A stretch of 14,955 bases of DNA, from the NCBI GenBank assembly GCA_963697355.1, contig CAVONV010000019.1, positions 1 to 14,955 on the forward strand, given 5' to 3'. This document shows positions 7,882-14,646 of the stretch, in pieces. The DNA comes from CAVONV01 sp963697355 (GTDB taxonomy: Bacteria > Acidobacteriota > Vicinamibacteria > Marinacidobacterales > DATDRI01). The translations under genes were made by a program, and so were the position numbers. Position 1 is the stretch's first letter. Each line of letters starts with the position of its first letter. The notes below the pieces were generated by a model, which made no database searches, was not told the origin of the DNA, and was given only the letters and a program-made list of their open reading frames with translations.

Positions 7882-9119
7882 AGCCGGCAGCTGCTCGGCT
7901 TCGCCCGCCAAAGAAACTGTGGCTCGGTGCCGTCGCCGCTCTGATACTGGTGGCTGGTGGGACCAGCCTGTACCTTGCAAGGCATCGCGAACTCCCGCCT
8001 TCCCAAGCGATCGATCCCTCCGCGATCGCCTCCATCGTGGCTCTGCCCAGTCGCGTTTTCGGACCCATGGACGAAGGCTACCTCACCGACGCCATCCCCA
8101 GCACCCTGTCCACCCACCTGTCACGCGTCGAGGGCCTCGAGACGAAGGTGCCACCCACCAGCTTAGACTTGCAGCGGGTCGGTGGCGACGTGAACAAGGT
8201 GGTTAACGTCTATGGAGTCGAGGCGTACGTGTTGACGTCCATCACAGCCGAGCCAGAACGTTTCGTCCTGACCACGCAACTTGTCGACGCCGGGAGCCGC
8301 AGCCTTCTGTGGAGCGGGGAGTACGAGGGGACACGAGGAGCGTACATCGATCTGGTAAGGGACGCGGCCAATGGCCTTTGCTCGTGGCTACGGCCGAGAG
8401 CTTCCCCGCTGTTGCTACCCAAGGGTGCGAAGAGCTCCGAGGCCGAGCTCGCGTTGCGGCGCGGACAGTATTTCCAGAACCGCTACAACAACCTGCACAA
8501 GATGGAAGACTTCGAGCTCGGCCTCGAATCTCTCCAGCAGGCGCTGGAGATCAAGCCCTCGCTCGCGGAGGCCGCGGCGTTGATCGCGTTTTTGTATGGA
8601 TCTCGATGGGAGGCCGGAGACCGGGCTGCCCCTGCCGAGCTCGAACGGTGGGCAAGGAAGGCCGTCGCGCTCGACCCCCGCAGTAGCCTTGCATGGATGA
8701 CAATGGCCTGGGCACGGGAGGCTACTTCTTCTGAGGACGTCACAGGTATCCTCGAGGATAGCCTCAAGGCAGCCAACCTCGGTCCTCGGGAGGCGATTTC
8801 CCAGCACGCGCTCGGCTCATCATTCGACCGTATCTCGACGCGACTGTCGCAAGTCGCGTTCCGCGAGGCGATAAAGCTAGAACCTCTCTACCTCTTTCCT
8901 TACAACGCGGTCATTATGGATCTCTGGTTTCTCGGACGGCCCGGGGAGGCACTACCTCTGGCCGAGAGCATGATCGATCTGGAGCCGGACTCCTTTGGAT
9001 TGGCATCAAAGTGGCTGCTGCTTCAGGAGCTGGGCCGTACCGAGGAAGCAGACCGTATCTTCGAACGGGCCTTCGCCCTCGCCAAACCCTTTCCGTTGGT
9101 CAGCGAGTCATTGCAAGCG
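7875..9119 (+). CDS. Membrane anchor, TolB-like and TPR segment of the frameshifted kinase
   Basis: Second-frame segment, open from 7875 (a TGA lies at 7872-7874). It begins with a basic juxtamembrane run (ARLRPPKK) and a membrane helix (LWLGAVAALILVAGGTSLYL). A TolB/FlgO-like domain follows: IASIVALPSRVF, DAIPSTLSTHLSRVEGL, VYGVEAYVLTSITAE, LVDAGSRSLLWSGEY. Then come TPR-like helical repeats such as LESLQQALEIKPSLAEAAAL and ALPLAESMIDLEPDSF. There is no plausible independent start: the only early candidate is a GTG at 7950 inside the membrane helix without a Shine-Dalgarno sequence. This supports a broken single gene rather than two genes. Confidence 0.75.
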
Positions 9120-9513
9120 CTACCTAGCACTGAAGCGGCCGGACATCGCTCCACCCGATGCGCTCGAGCTCACGATGAGCCGACTTGGCGATCCGGACTA
9201 CCACCCCTTTCGCGCACGGACCGTGGCGTGGTATCTCTTACCTCCGGCGACCAGCACCGGGCAGCTGGAACTCGCCCTCCGCATCATCGCCCTTCTCGAA
9301 GAGCGACAGCAGCCACTGCCGTACGATCTGCTGATGCTCAGCCCGGTCTTCGATCCACTACGCGACGAAGAGCGGTTTGCCGTCGTTCTGGCCAAGGCAC
9401 GCACGAAGTTCGGCACCTACCTCGAGCTACTCGACGCCGCAAGGACCCGCGGCGAGTTGCCACCGTACCTGAAGCAGCCGCTGACCGATCTCCGCATGCA
9501 ACTCGGCATGTGA
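9112..9513 (+). CDS. C-terminal TPR segment of the frameshifted kinase
   Basis: Third-frame segment of about 133 residues that resumes the protein as YLALKRPDIAPPDALEL, then GQLELALRIIALLEERQQPL and FDPLRDEERFAVVLAKAR, ending YLKQPLTDLRMQLGM. The motif describing the last 'previous records' of a TPR kinase (SPVFDPLRDEERF, an asparagine/aspartate-rich end of the array) is common in this kinase group. The preceding frame continues to 9533 but with Arg/Ser/Pro-rich nonsense. No start codon with a ribosome-binding site precedes this part. Confidence 0.7.
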   Translation, partial: CKRYLALKRPDIAPPDALELTMSRLGDPDYHPFRARTVAWYLLPPATSTGQLELALRIIALLEERQQPLPYDLLMLSPVFDPLRDEERFAVVLAKARTKFGTYLELLDAARTRGELPPYLKQPLTDLRMQLGM

Positions 9514-9517
9514 TTAT

Positions 9518-9614
9518 TCACGGCTTCATCTAAGGTGACCGCCTCGCCCCACGCGTTGGTGCCCGTCCGGAACGCCACGCGGATGAGCGGCTCGCCGACA
9601 TCTTCCGGTCTCAT
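9518..9614 (-). pseudogene. 5' end of an unidentified gene, cut off against the kinase 3' end
   Basis: From the ATG at 9612-9614 the minus strand gives about 32 coding-like residues (MRPEDVGEPLIRVAFRTGTN, then AWGEAVTLDEAV) with G/C-biased third positions. The frame then runs into the antisense of the kinase 3' end, where the sequence becomes Arg/Ser-rich and stops at 9417. The ATG overlaps the stop of the preceding mini-ORF as ATGA. I recognise no family. It is either a truncated gene remnant or a real short gene of 65 codons overlapping the kinase end. Confidence 0.35.
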
Positions 9615-9781
9615 CGTGCTATCTGAGCCGAGTCGAAGTAGAAGTAGACATCTGGATGCTCACCCTCAACGAGGAGCGGGAGTAGCCCCCTCGCTTCGCA
9701 ATTGCTGTACCGAAACCAGTTGAACGATTTCTTCCACTCGACTGTGGATATCCTTGTGGAAAAGGCGTGCATCGAGTTCAT
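9611..9781 (-). CDS. Small ORF of unknown function (56 aa), ATGA-coupled to the next frame
   Basis: Reads MNSMHAFSTR, then EWKKSFNWFRYSNCEARG, LLPLLVEGEHPDVYFYFD and SAQIAR before TGA at 9611-9613. A second ATG three codons in (9770-9772) is an alternative start. The aromatic-rich, non-repetitive composition and the ATGA overlap with the following coding-like frame argue for a real gene or gene remnant on the minus strand. The frame is closed by TAG four codons upstream of the first ATG, and no strong ribosome-binding site is visible. The plus strand over part of the region is also open, so coding on this strand is not certain. Confidence 0.33.
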   Translation of the reverse strand: MNSMHAFSTRISTVEWKKSFNWFRYSNCEARGLLPLLVEGEHPDVYFYFDSAQIAR

Positions 9782-10025
9782 CGAAGAGGCGACCTACCAG
9801 GAAAACTCACATTTTGCACAAAGTTACAGCAGCGATTCATGAGAATCCCCAGCACTTCATTGGGCTTCTATTCTGTGGTTATCGTAGGTGTGCTTTGAAA
9901 CGTAGGAGGCCCTTTGCTCATCGGCCGACGGTTTGTGGCTTGGGGTCGAGCAGATGCGATATCGACAGGGTCGATACCGGTTTCGTTGAAATCTACAGCT
10001 GACCTGCAACCGCTGTAGCCAGTTT
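9782..10025. other. Intergenic stretch with a 17-base inverted repeat, no clear gene
   Basis: I find no convincing coding frame here. At 9960-9976 TATCGAC and GTCGATA flank AGG, a perfect 7-base-arm inverted repeat that could be an operator or a small hairpin. The stretch is less GC-rich in places than the kinase genes and reads like decayed sequence. Confidence 0.4.
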
Positions 10026-10232
10026 GTGGAGCCCTGCCCTGAGCCTGCTATCGCAATACAGAGGCGACTCAGTCTTCATACGGCGAGTGGTCCGGATGGA
10101 AAACCGGTAACACTGGGTTATGGTTTGAGAGCCTCTGTGCTTATGAAGAAAGACGGAAAGTGGATAGTTGTCGCACAATTTGGAAGACCAATGACTGATG
10201 AGGAAATCAAGCAGCTACAGGACACCGAATAG
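10026..10232 (+). pseudogene. C-terminal remnant of a probable NTF2/SnoaL-like (DUF4440-type) protein
   Basis: The last ~49 codons look genuinely coding: GPDGKPVTLGYGLRASVLMK, KDGKWIVVAQFGRP and MTDEEIKQLQDTE. The pattern 'hydrophobic strand, KKDGKW, hydrophobic strand' is the usual end of small NTF2-fold proteins. The frame can start at a GTG (10026-10028), but the first ~20 residues are low-quality and the N-terminal helices expected for the fold are absent from this and the other frames upstream. I read it as the 3' part of a deleted gene. A hairpin-forming sequence follows at 10245-10281, then another NTF2-like ORF. Confidence 0.4.
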
Positions 10233-10244
10233 CCCATAGACGAA

Positions 10245-10281
10245 GGAGGGAGTGGCGTTCCGCGCAGAGCCTACTCTCTCC
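10245..10281 (+). terminator. Possible hairpin after the NTF2-like remnant
   Basis: GGAGGGAGT and ACTCTCTCC pair at 8 of 9 positions, and GGC/GCC extends the stem after a one-base bulge. It begins 13 bases after the stop at 10232. No T-tract follows, so it may be a processing hairpin or a Rho-dependent end rather than an intrinsic terminator. Confidence 0.3.
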
Positions 10282-10318
10282 CATCTAACAAGGTTCCATA
10301 CCTAAAGGGACCATCCTT

Positions 10319-10325
10319 AAAGGAG
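10319..10325 (+). promoter_or_regulatory. Strong ribosome-binding site for the NTF2-like ORF
   Basis: AAAGGAG ends 5 bases before the ATG at 10331 and fixes the start of that gene. Confidence 0.6.
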
Positions 10326-10330
10326 TCGAA

Positions 10331-10639
10331 ATGAACAAGATATCAGACCAAGATGTCGGCGCTATCAAAGCCTTGTCGGAGAAATGGGCCCGCGCCTCGC
10401 TCGACGCGGATTGGGAACGGTGGGCTGAGCTCATTACTGACGACTTCAAATGGCTGCCACCAAATGAACCCGCCATCGAGGGCAAAGCAACGCCTCAGGG
10501 TGATATTGCCCCCACCGAGAGGAAGATCGAAGTCAAATGCGCTTTCTTTCTGGACATCACGCCCGAGGGACTGCTCGCTGAAGACCGAAGCTATTTTGAT
10601 AGTGCCGTTCTAATGAGCCAGCTTGGTCTGAGTGAATAA
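10331..10639 (+). CDS. Short NTF2/SnoaL-like protein, probably internally deleted
   Basis: 102 aa with a strong Shine-Dalgarno sequence. Residues 1-52 (DVGAIKALSEKWARASLDAD, then WERWAELITDDFKWLPPNEP) match the first helices and cone entrance of DUF4440/SnoaL-type NTF2-fold proteins. Residues about 57-102 (APTERKIEVKCAFF, then EGLLAEDRSYFDSAVLMSQLGL) match the last strands of SnoaL-like proteins, where 'EDRSYFD..LMxQLGL' is the typical ending. The family is usually about 125-150 residues, and the middle (about 35-40 residues between 'AIEGKA' and 'APTERK') is missing. The frame is preserved, so a shortened protein may still be made, but the barrel would be incomplete. No substrate can be assigned. 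It follows a remnant of a similar gene, suggesting a decayed tandem pair. Confidence 0.65.
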   Translation: MNKISDQDVGAIKALSEKWARASLDADWERWAELITDDFKWLPPNEPAIEGKATPQGDIAPTERKIEVKCAFFLDITPEGLLAEDRSYFDSAVLMSQLGLSE

Positions 10640-10758
10640 CCAGATAATCGACGGAAGATCACCATTGTTTTCTTAGAGAACCAGCCGGAGTAGGCTTGGG
10701 CGACTTTGCCGCAGAGCTCTTTGCTTGACCGAAGCATTACAATCCTCTTCTCGCCGCA
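10640..10758. other. Intergenic stretch, no gene seen
   Basis: No frame longer than about 25 codons with a start signal is present, and I could not find the missing 5' part of higB here. Confidence 0.45.
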
Positions 10759-10829
10759 CCGGATGTTGCTTTAGGGTACAGAGTGTTGATTGATTTGGGC
10801 CATGAGCTGTCGGTTTAGGGAACAAGCTG
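10759..10829. repeat. Dispersed repeat, module B, copy 1 (two degenerate ~35-base units)
   Basis: Two adjacent units share a TTTAGGGAACA-like core: GCTTTAGGGTACA in the first (10759-10797) and GGTTTAGGGAACAAGCTG in the second (10798-10829). The second unit, from GGGCCATGAG to ACAAGCTG, is almost identical to 14683-14715. The paired order of a weaker and a stronger unit is kept in both copies. Confidence 0.6.
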
Positions 10830-10944
10830 CAGATTGCCATCAACGGCCGCTGGTTGAAGAAAGACCCTTGCCGGCATGGCCTTTCCATGAACTCAGATTT
10901 TTCGCGAAGCCGTTTACGCCATCGGCCACCGAGACTACGATCTG

Positions 10945-11084
10945 CTCGGTCCGGCCCGAAGCTCAATCAACCCGGAACCCAACCCAAGAACTCCTGCTGC
11001 TTCTCGGAATGGTGTGCCGTCTTCAACAATCTCCTGAGAAAGGGTGGGCGCAATAGCTTCGTAGAAATAGATGCTGTGTTCGGC
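10945..11084. repeat. Dispersed repeat, module A, copy 1
   Basis: About 140 bases matching 14504-14646, with the best stretch from ATCAACCC to TGGGCGCA. In one plus-strand frame both copies read TQPKNS.CF...CAVFNNLLRK, and five of eleven differing codons in the best 27 are synonymous, hinting at past coding. Similarity stops where the remaining higB codons begin. Confidence 0.6.
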
Positions 11085-11112
11085 GGACGTCGATATTCGA
11101 GATTATCACTGA
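11080..11112 (+). pseudogene. higB: 3' remnant of a HigB-type toxin gene
   Basis: The ten codons before the TGA at 11110-11112 read SADVDIRDYH, close to the '..DVEIVDYH' end typical of HigB/RelE-family toxins (PF05015). They lie 11 bases upstream of higA, as in normal higBA operons. Upstream the frame is closed (TAG at 11068-11070) and the sequence is repeat module A, so about 90% of the toxin gene is absent. The match is short, but the position makes it persuasive. Confidence 0.55.
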
Positions 11113-11123
11113 GAGAACTGTTT

Positions 11124-11423
11124 ATGAATCTGAAGAGAAGGCTGCGTAAACCAACGAGTCCCGGAGAAATCCTCAGGGAGGAGTTCTTGGTGCCGCTTGG
11201 CATGACACAAAAGCAACTGGCAGATCACCTCGGGTGCGATGTCAAAGTCGTCAATAGGCTCGTGAACGGCCGTACTTCTGTGACGGCGGAGATGGCTCTG
11301 AAACTCGGTGCCACTTTCAGGACTACGCCGGGGTTCTGGTTGAATGCTCAGAAGGCGATGGATCTTTATTTAGCCGCCAAGCGGCTAAAAGTGCTACCCA
11401 AGCCACTACTCAGAGAGAGTTGA
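11124..11423 (+). CDS. higA: HigA-family antitoxin (XRE-type helix-turn-helix)
   Basis: 99 aa, the usual length. It contains the family's opening PTSPGEILREEFLVPLGMTQ, then the helix-turn-helix KQLADHLGCDVKVVNRLVNG, followed by TAEMALKLGATFRTTPGFWL and NAQKAMDLYLA, all diagnostic of HigA/VapI antitoxins. The start at 11124 is 11 bases after the higB-like stop, with GAGAG upstream. The longer frame back to 10854 would translate the repeat and is rejected. HigA proteins bind and neutralise HigB and repress their own promoter. Here the partner gene is truncated, so this is an orphan antitoxin that may persist as a repressor or anti-addiction factor. It converges with the metallophosphoesterase gene. 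Confidence 0.88.
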   Translation: MNLKRRLRKPTSPGEILREEFLVPLGMTQKQLADHLGCDVKVVNRLVNGRTSVTAEMALKLGATFRTTPGFWLNAQKAMDLYLAAKRLKVLPKPLLRES

Positions 11424-11569
11424 TGCGATTTGGGTCGTATCGTGCCCTCATAGTGGATTGGTCCTTCGCTGTGGATGTAGATTCGTGATCGGCAGGTCGC
11501 ACGATGTCTTCGTTCAATATCTCCTTCCATTTGTCCCATTCCTGGGTAAGACAAAGACGGATATATTCT
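11424..11569. other. Convergent intergenic region
   Basis: This is 146 bases between the stops of higA and the metallophosphoesterase. ATCGTGC and GCACGAT can pair across a long loop of about 50 bases, but there is no terminator with a T-tract. Confidence 0.4.
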
Positions 11570-12253
11570 TTAGAGATGCTTCAGAACAATCTGGGTGGGC
11601 GTCACGAGCAAGTAGTGAGAAGGTGACTCTGTCCAGGCCCCGGTGTTGATGTAGCGGACGCCCTCGCAGATCGAATCCTCGGCGTAGTGTACGTGACCGC
11701 AGGTGATGGCCTCGAATTGACCTTCAATGGCACATTTCACCGCGTTCATCCTGACTTCCTCCGTCAGAACCCGGTAGAGAAACGGGGTCCATTTTTTTGC
11801 TAGGGCCGCCACATGTACCGGAGGGGCTCCCAGTCGCAGTCGGATGCGATGCATTAGCTTGAAGAGGCGGATGAACCAAAGACTCTTTGGCATGACCTCA
11901 TCAAAATCGTCACCGTGGACGATCATGAGCCGGTTGGAGAGCGCTAGGTGCTTTCGAAATTCGATTCTTCCCGGATCGCTCATCCGGAAGTCCTCATCGT
12001 GGTTACCATATAGCCATACGACCCGTCGCTCCATCGACTGTGCTCGGATGAAGTCAGTAGCGGCCTGATCTGTCGCATCGAGTTTCTTGTATGGGTTGTC
12101 GATGATGTCTCCGTTGAGGATGAGGGCTGTCTGGTGATCGAGTCCTTTCACCAGGCGCGCGAATTGTTCGTGTCGAGAGTGAGGGTCACCGATGTGCAGA
12201 TCGCTGACGACTATCGCCTGGGTGAACTCCGAGCCTTCGGTTCCTTTCTCCAT
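11570..12253 (-). CDS. Metallophosphoesterase, LpxH-like calcineurin family
   Basis: 227 aa from the ATG at 12251-12253; an in-frame GTG at 12281-12283 would add 10 residues but lacks a Shine-Dalgarno sequence. All five metal-binding blocks are present in order: SDLHIGD (Asp18, His20), NGDIID (Asp49), GNHDED (Asn84, His85), VHGDDFDE (His113) and GHVHYAED (His187, His189). A hydrophobic/basic insert (LWFIRLFKLMHRIRLRLG) lies between blocks four and five, as in LpxH-like enzymes that approach the membrane to cleave UDP-diacylglucosamine. The block sequences differ from classical LpxH, so the substrate (lipid pyrophosphate or other phosphoester) is open. It starts 41 bases after the beta-helix gene on the same strand, so co-transcription is likely. 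Confidence 0.87.
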   Translation of the reverse strand: MEKGTEGSEFTQAIVVSDLHIGDPHSRHEQFARLVKGLDHQTALILNGDIIDNPYKKLDATDQAATDFIRAQSMERRVVWLYGNHDEDFRMSDPGRIEFRKHLALSNRLMIVHGDDFDEVMPKSLWFIRLFKLMHRIRLRLGAPPVHVAALAKKWTPFLYRVLTEEVRMNAVKCAIEGQFEAITCGHVHYAEDSICEGVRYINTGAWTESPSHYLLVTPTQIVLKHL

Positions 12254-12288
12254 CGCGGTTCTCGATCCTTGGATTGTTTCCACGAACC

Positions 12289-12303
12289 GTCAAGTCACTT
12301 GAC
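12289..12303. promoter_or_regulatory. 15-base palindrome at the junction of two genes
   Basis: GTCAAGT-C-ACTTGAC is a perfect inverted repeat. It contains the stop codon of the beta-helix gene (12295-12297) and lies about 35 bases upstream of the metallophosphoesterase ATG. With a 1-base centre it is better suited as a dimeric protein site than as a hairpin. Confidence 0.4.
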
Positions 12304-14034
12304 TATTCTCAACCCCGTCGGTGCGGAGGGAGCGCCATCCTGGCTGCGCGGGCCATAGTGTGGAAGGCTTTCTCCTGCCTCGTAAGCCCCCAGGTCAGGG
12401 GCTGCTCCGGTATAGCCGTCGTTCACGTTGGGGAGAACCTCGCCTCGGTCGGCGGCGGCCGAGCCGGCGTGGATCCTCAGGTCGGGAATGGATCTCTCCG
12501 GGAACGGTCCGCTGGAGGGAAACGGCACCGCGGTTGCGAAAACACCCATGGTCACCTGGACGGCCTGGTTCTCGGTGGTATTGAAGAGCAATCCGGATAG
12601 GCTCGAGAAACTGTTGCCGGCGATGTTGCCCGAGAATGTCCCGGTGCCGATGGAGGCGTAACCGTCGAAGTTCAAGTCGCAGGTCGCGTCGGCGTCCGGG
12701 ACTTGGGCCACCCGGCCGCTACCGTTGCTGTAGCCCCCGTAGGTCCCGCCTCCCTCACCGCCGATGAACAGGTTGTTTCGGAAATAGGCCCACGATACCG
12801 TCCGGCCGGGTACGATCATCAGGGCGTCCCCGCACTTGACCACCGTGTTGTGAAACGCCACGTCCCCGCTGCTGCCCCGGTACAGCTTGAAGGGCGAGTA
12901 GATGATGTTGTACATGACGTTGCGGATGAAGTAGGCCGGCCCGCCCAGACCAGGTTGAGAGCTGAGGCCCACAAAGGAATTGGTGATGCGATTGCGCATC
13001 ACTCGGCTGTTACCCATGGTGAAGTCCGCCTCGATGGCGTCGTCGGCTCCCACCTCGATGTCGTTGTTGCAAATGTCCACCGAAACCTGGTTGTTGGCCC
13101 CGGAGTCTTCCATGGTGGAAATGGCATCGCGGAATCCCTTGACGTAGTTGAACTCGATCACGTTGCCCGGGCCGGTGAGCTGGATCCCCTCGCCCAGGTT
13201 GTTGCCGTTGGCCCCCACCGTGGCGTTGGACCAACCGGTGGGCCCCAGAACGATATTGTCGGCGATGTAGGCGTTCTCCACTCCCGAGCTCATCGACACG
13301 ATCCCCGAGTCCGGGGTGTTGACGGTGCAGCCGCGTACTACGATCCCGAATGCGTTGTTGAACTTGATCATCGCGTTGACGGTCAGGTCCTCTAGGTACA
13401 CATAGGAGCGGCCGTCCAGCCGGACATCCCCCGAGAACACCGCCCCTTTTGGATTCTCCGCCCGGATAACGATGGGCTGGGCGGACGTACCGTCTCGTTG
13501 AAACGTGAAGCCCGAGTAGGTGCCGTCGGCTAACAGCAGAATGTCCCCCGGCTGCGCGGCGGAGGCGACCGAAGAGAAGGTGCCTGGCGTGGCCGGCTTG
13601 ACATTGGCGTTGGCCGCCGCTTGGGGAACCGGCCGGGTCCTAGCAGTTACTATACGGGCGTCCGATCCGCCGTCTGGATCGGTCAGCGTCAGCTCGAGTT
13701 GGTACTCGGTGTCCGGCTCGAGGTCCAGGACGCTGCCGGAGTGCTTGTTGCCCCAGGAGAATCCCTCGTTCGTTCCCGCCGGCACCCGGCGCAGCGGCAG
13801 GGCGTCCTGCCATTGCGCCGCACCCGACGGCCGGAACCGGACGGTGACCACGCCGTCGTTGTCGGCGTCCCCGGAGATGGCCCACTCCACCGACAGGTTC
13901 CTGAGAGTCGGGTAAGGGGTGGTCACTGCCCCCGGGGTGGTGGCGTTCTGGGCCCGGGCAGCGACAGGAAGGAGAAGCAAAGCAAGAATCCAACCATTCC
14001 ATATCGAGAGTGAAGTGAAGGTTCTGCTAGACAT
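12295..14034 (-). CDS. Secreted right-handed parallel beta-helix protein with N-terminal fibronectin-like domain
   Basis: 579 aa from the ATG at 14032-14034, chosen because AAGGA lies 9 bases upstream and a signal peptide begins at once (WILALLLLPVAARA, cleavage likely after Ala28). Residues about 42-135 form a fibronectin-III-like domain (LEPDTEYQLELTLTDPDGG, TARTRPVP). From about 145 to 500 runs a beta-helix: the entry GDILLLADGTYSGFTFQRDG resembles chondroitinase-B/pectate-lyase-type proteins, followed by rungs such as VVRGCTVNTPDSGIV, YIADNIVLGPTGW and VEFNYVKGF-type turns. Near the C-terminus, APDLGAYE is a common closing motif of such exported proteins, then a short PSAPTGL tail. The likely role is binding or cleaving an acidic polysaccharide, but the catalytic residues cannot be confirmed by eye. 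Confidence 0.88.
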   Translation of the reverse strand: MSSRTFTSLSIWNGWILALLLLPVAARAQNATTPGAVTTPYPTLRNLSVEWAISGDADNDGVVTVRFRPSGAAQWQDALPLRRVPAGTNEGFSWGNKHSGSVLDLEPDTEYQLELTLTDPDGGSDARIVTARTRPVPQAAANANVKPATPGTFSSVASAAQPGDILLLADGTYSGFTFQRDGTSAQPIVIRAENPKGAVFSGDVRLDGRSYVYLEDLTVNAMIKFNNAFGIVVRGCTVNTPDSGIVSMSSGVENAYIADNIVLGPTGWSNATVGANGNNLGEGIQLTGPGNVIEFNYVKGFRDAISTMEDSGANNQVSVDICNNDIEVGADDAIEADFTMGNSRVMRNRITNSFVGLSSQPGLGGPAYFIRNVMYNIIYSPFKLYRGSSGDVAFHNTVVKCGDALMIVPGRTVSWAYFRNNLFIGGEGGGTYGGYSNGSGRVAQVPDADATCDLNFDGYASIGTGTFSGNIAGNSFSSLSGLLFNTTENQAVQVTMGVFATAVPFPSSGPFPERSIPDLRIHAGSAAADRGEVLPNVNDGYTGAAPDLGAYEAGESLPHYGPRSQDGAPSAPTGLRIVK

Positions 14035-14043
14035 GGTCAACCA

Positions 14044-14048
14044 TCCTT
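14044..14048 (-). promoter_or_regulatory. Ribosome-binding site that decides the beta-helix start
   Basis: AAGGA on the minus strand lies 9 bases before the ATG at 14034. The alternative in-frame start at 14103 would put 23 residues ahead of the signal peptide. Confidence 0.55.
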
Positions 14049-14103
14049 CGAAACGTTGCCGGGCGCCTAACGTTGGGACAATCAGGATACGATGCGGCCC
14101 CAC

Positions 14104-14503
14104 TCGTCGGACCGGCCGGATCCTCGTTCGTTGATTCAGTTAAATGAGAGATTCACCTAGATTATAGATCACTCGATCTAGCGAGGCGAAAGTGGAATTT
14201 CTAGCGCAGTTACTTTCTTCCGCATTCTGCATTGAAGCACATGACGTGATCGAGAATACGCGTATTCATCCTCTAGTCGGCGCGTACGTTTCTTCTTCGG
14301 CTAGGAAGACTTCAAAGCTACCAGGGGTGTTGAACATTCAACAGAACCGAGACCAACCGAGAAACGCTTCTGGCCCGCGCGGCTCATCAATCGGAGCGGA
14401 AGATGAGGAGCTGGTCGCCGAGCTTTCTCCGAAACCGGATGTTCCCACGACGCTTCGCAAGCTACCCGAACGACGAAAGAAAACACCAACTATGGAGATC
14501 CAA
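14104..14503. other. Intergenic stretch with two palindromes, no convincing gene
   Basis: Upstream of the beta-helix gene. CTAGAT and ATCTAG flank 13 bases at 14157-14181, and GAATACGCGTATTC at 14254-14267 is a perfect 14-base palindrome. Open frames here are short, rich in Arg/Ser and without start signals. I found no clear -35/-10 pair for the beta-helix gene. Confidence 0.45.
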
Positions 14504-14646
14504 CTCGTTCCGGACCGAGCTCGATCAACCCATGACCCAACCCAAGAACTCCCGATGCTTCGCTGCATTGTGCGCAGTCTTCAATAATCTTCTGAGAAAA
14601 AGTGGGCGCATTAGCTTGCTGCGTGGAAAAAAACGTTGTGTCCGGC
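14504..14646. repeat. Dispersed repeat, module A, copy 2
   Basis: Matches 10945-11084 (for example ACCCAACCCAAGAACTCC and TGGGCGCA shared exactly). Here module A is followed directly by module B, whereas near higA the intact B lies upstream of A. Confidence 0.6.

Larger units (their letters stand above)
7007..9513 (+). pseudogene. Transmembrane Ser/Thr kinase with TolB-like domain and TPR repeats, broken by two +1 frameshifts
   Basis: Read through two frame changes this is one gene of about 834 codons. It has a kinase domain, a membrane helix, a TolB-like domain, TPR repeats and a natural stop (TGA 9511-9513), the same order as the kinase at 2782-5766. The first change is near 7876-7885; removing one C from the CCC at 7878-7880 joins ...DANVITK to PAAARLRPPKKLW. 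The second is near 9115-9121; removing one base joins ...LVSESLQA to YLALKRPDI. Each segment has coherent coding sequence, and the two shifts are of the same sign. A recent pseudogene, or single-base overcalls in the sequence, are both possible. As read, translation would give only a soluble kinase domain with a nonsense tail ending at 8206. Promoter and ribosome-binding site are intact. Confidence 0.85.

Noticed and set aside
7870..7890. Programmed +1 frameshifting at the kinase-membrane junction
   Set aside because: No recognisable slippery or pause element, and a second unrelated shift occurs in the same gene; mutation or sequence error is simpler.
9648..9840. Plus-strand open frame reading LNDFFHSTVDILVEKACIEF
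   Set aside because: No start codon or ribosome-binding site, and its first part is Ser/Arg-rich. The opposite strand has a start and an ATGA-coupled partner, though this remains uncertain.
10854..11123. 90-codon N-terminal extension of HigA
   Set aside because: It translates repeat module A and the higB remnant; HigA proteins normally start about where the 11124 ATG lies.
12703..13395. 230-codon plus-strand frame inside the beta-helix gene
   Set aside because: His/Val/Asp-rich antisense of the beta-helix rungs; the minus-strand protein has a signal peptide and clear fold motifs.
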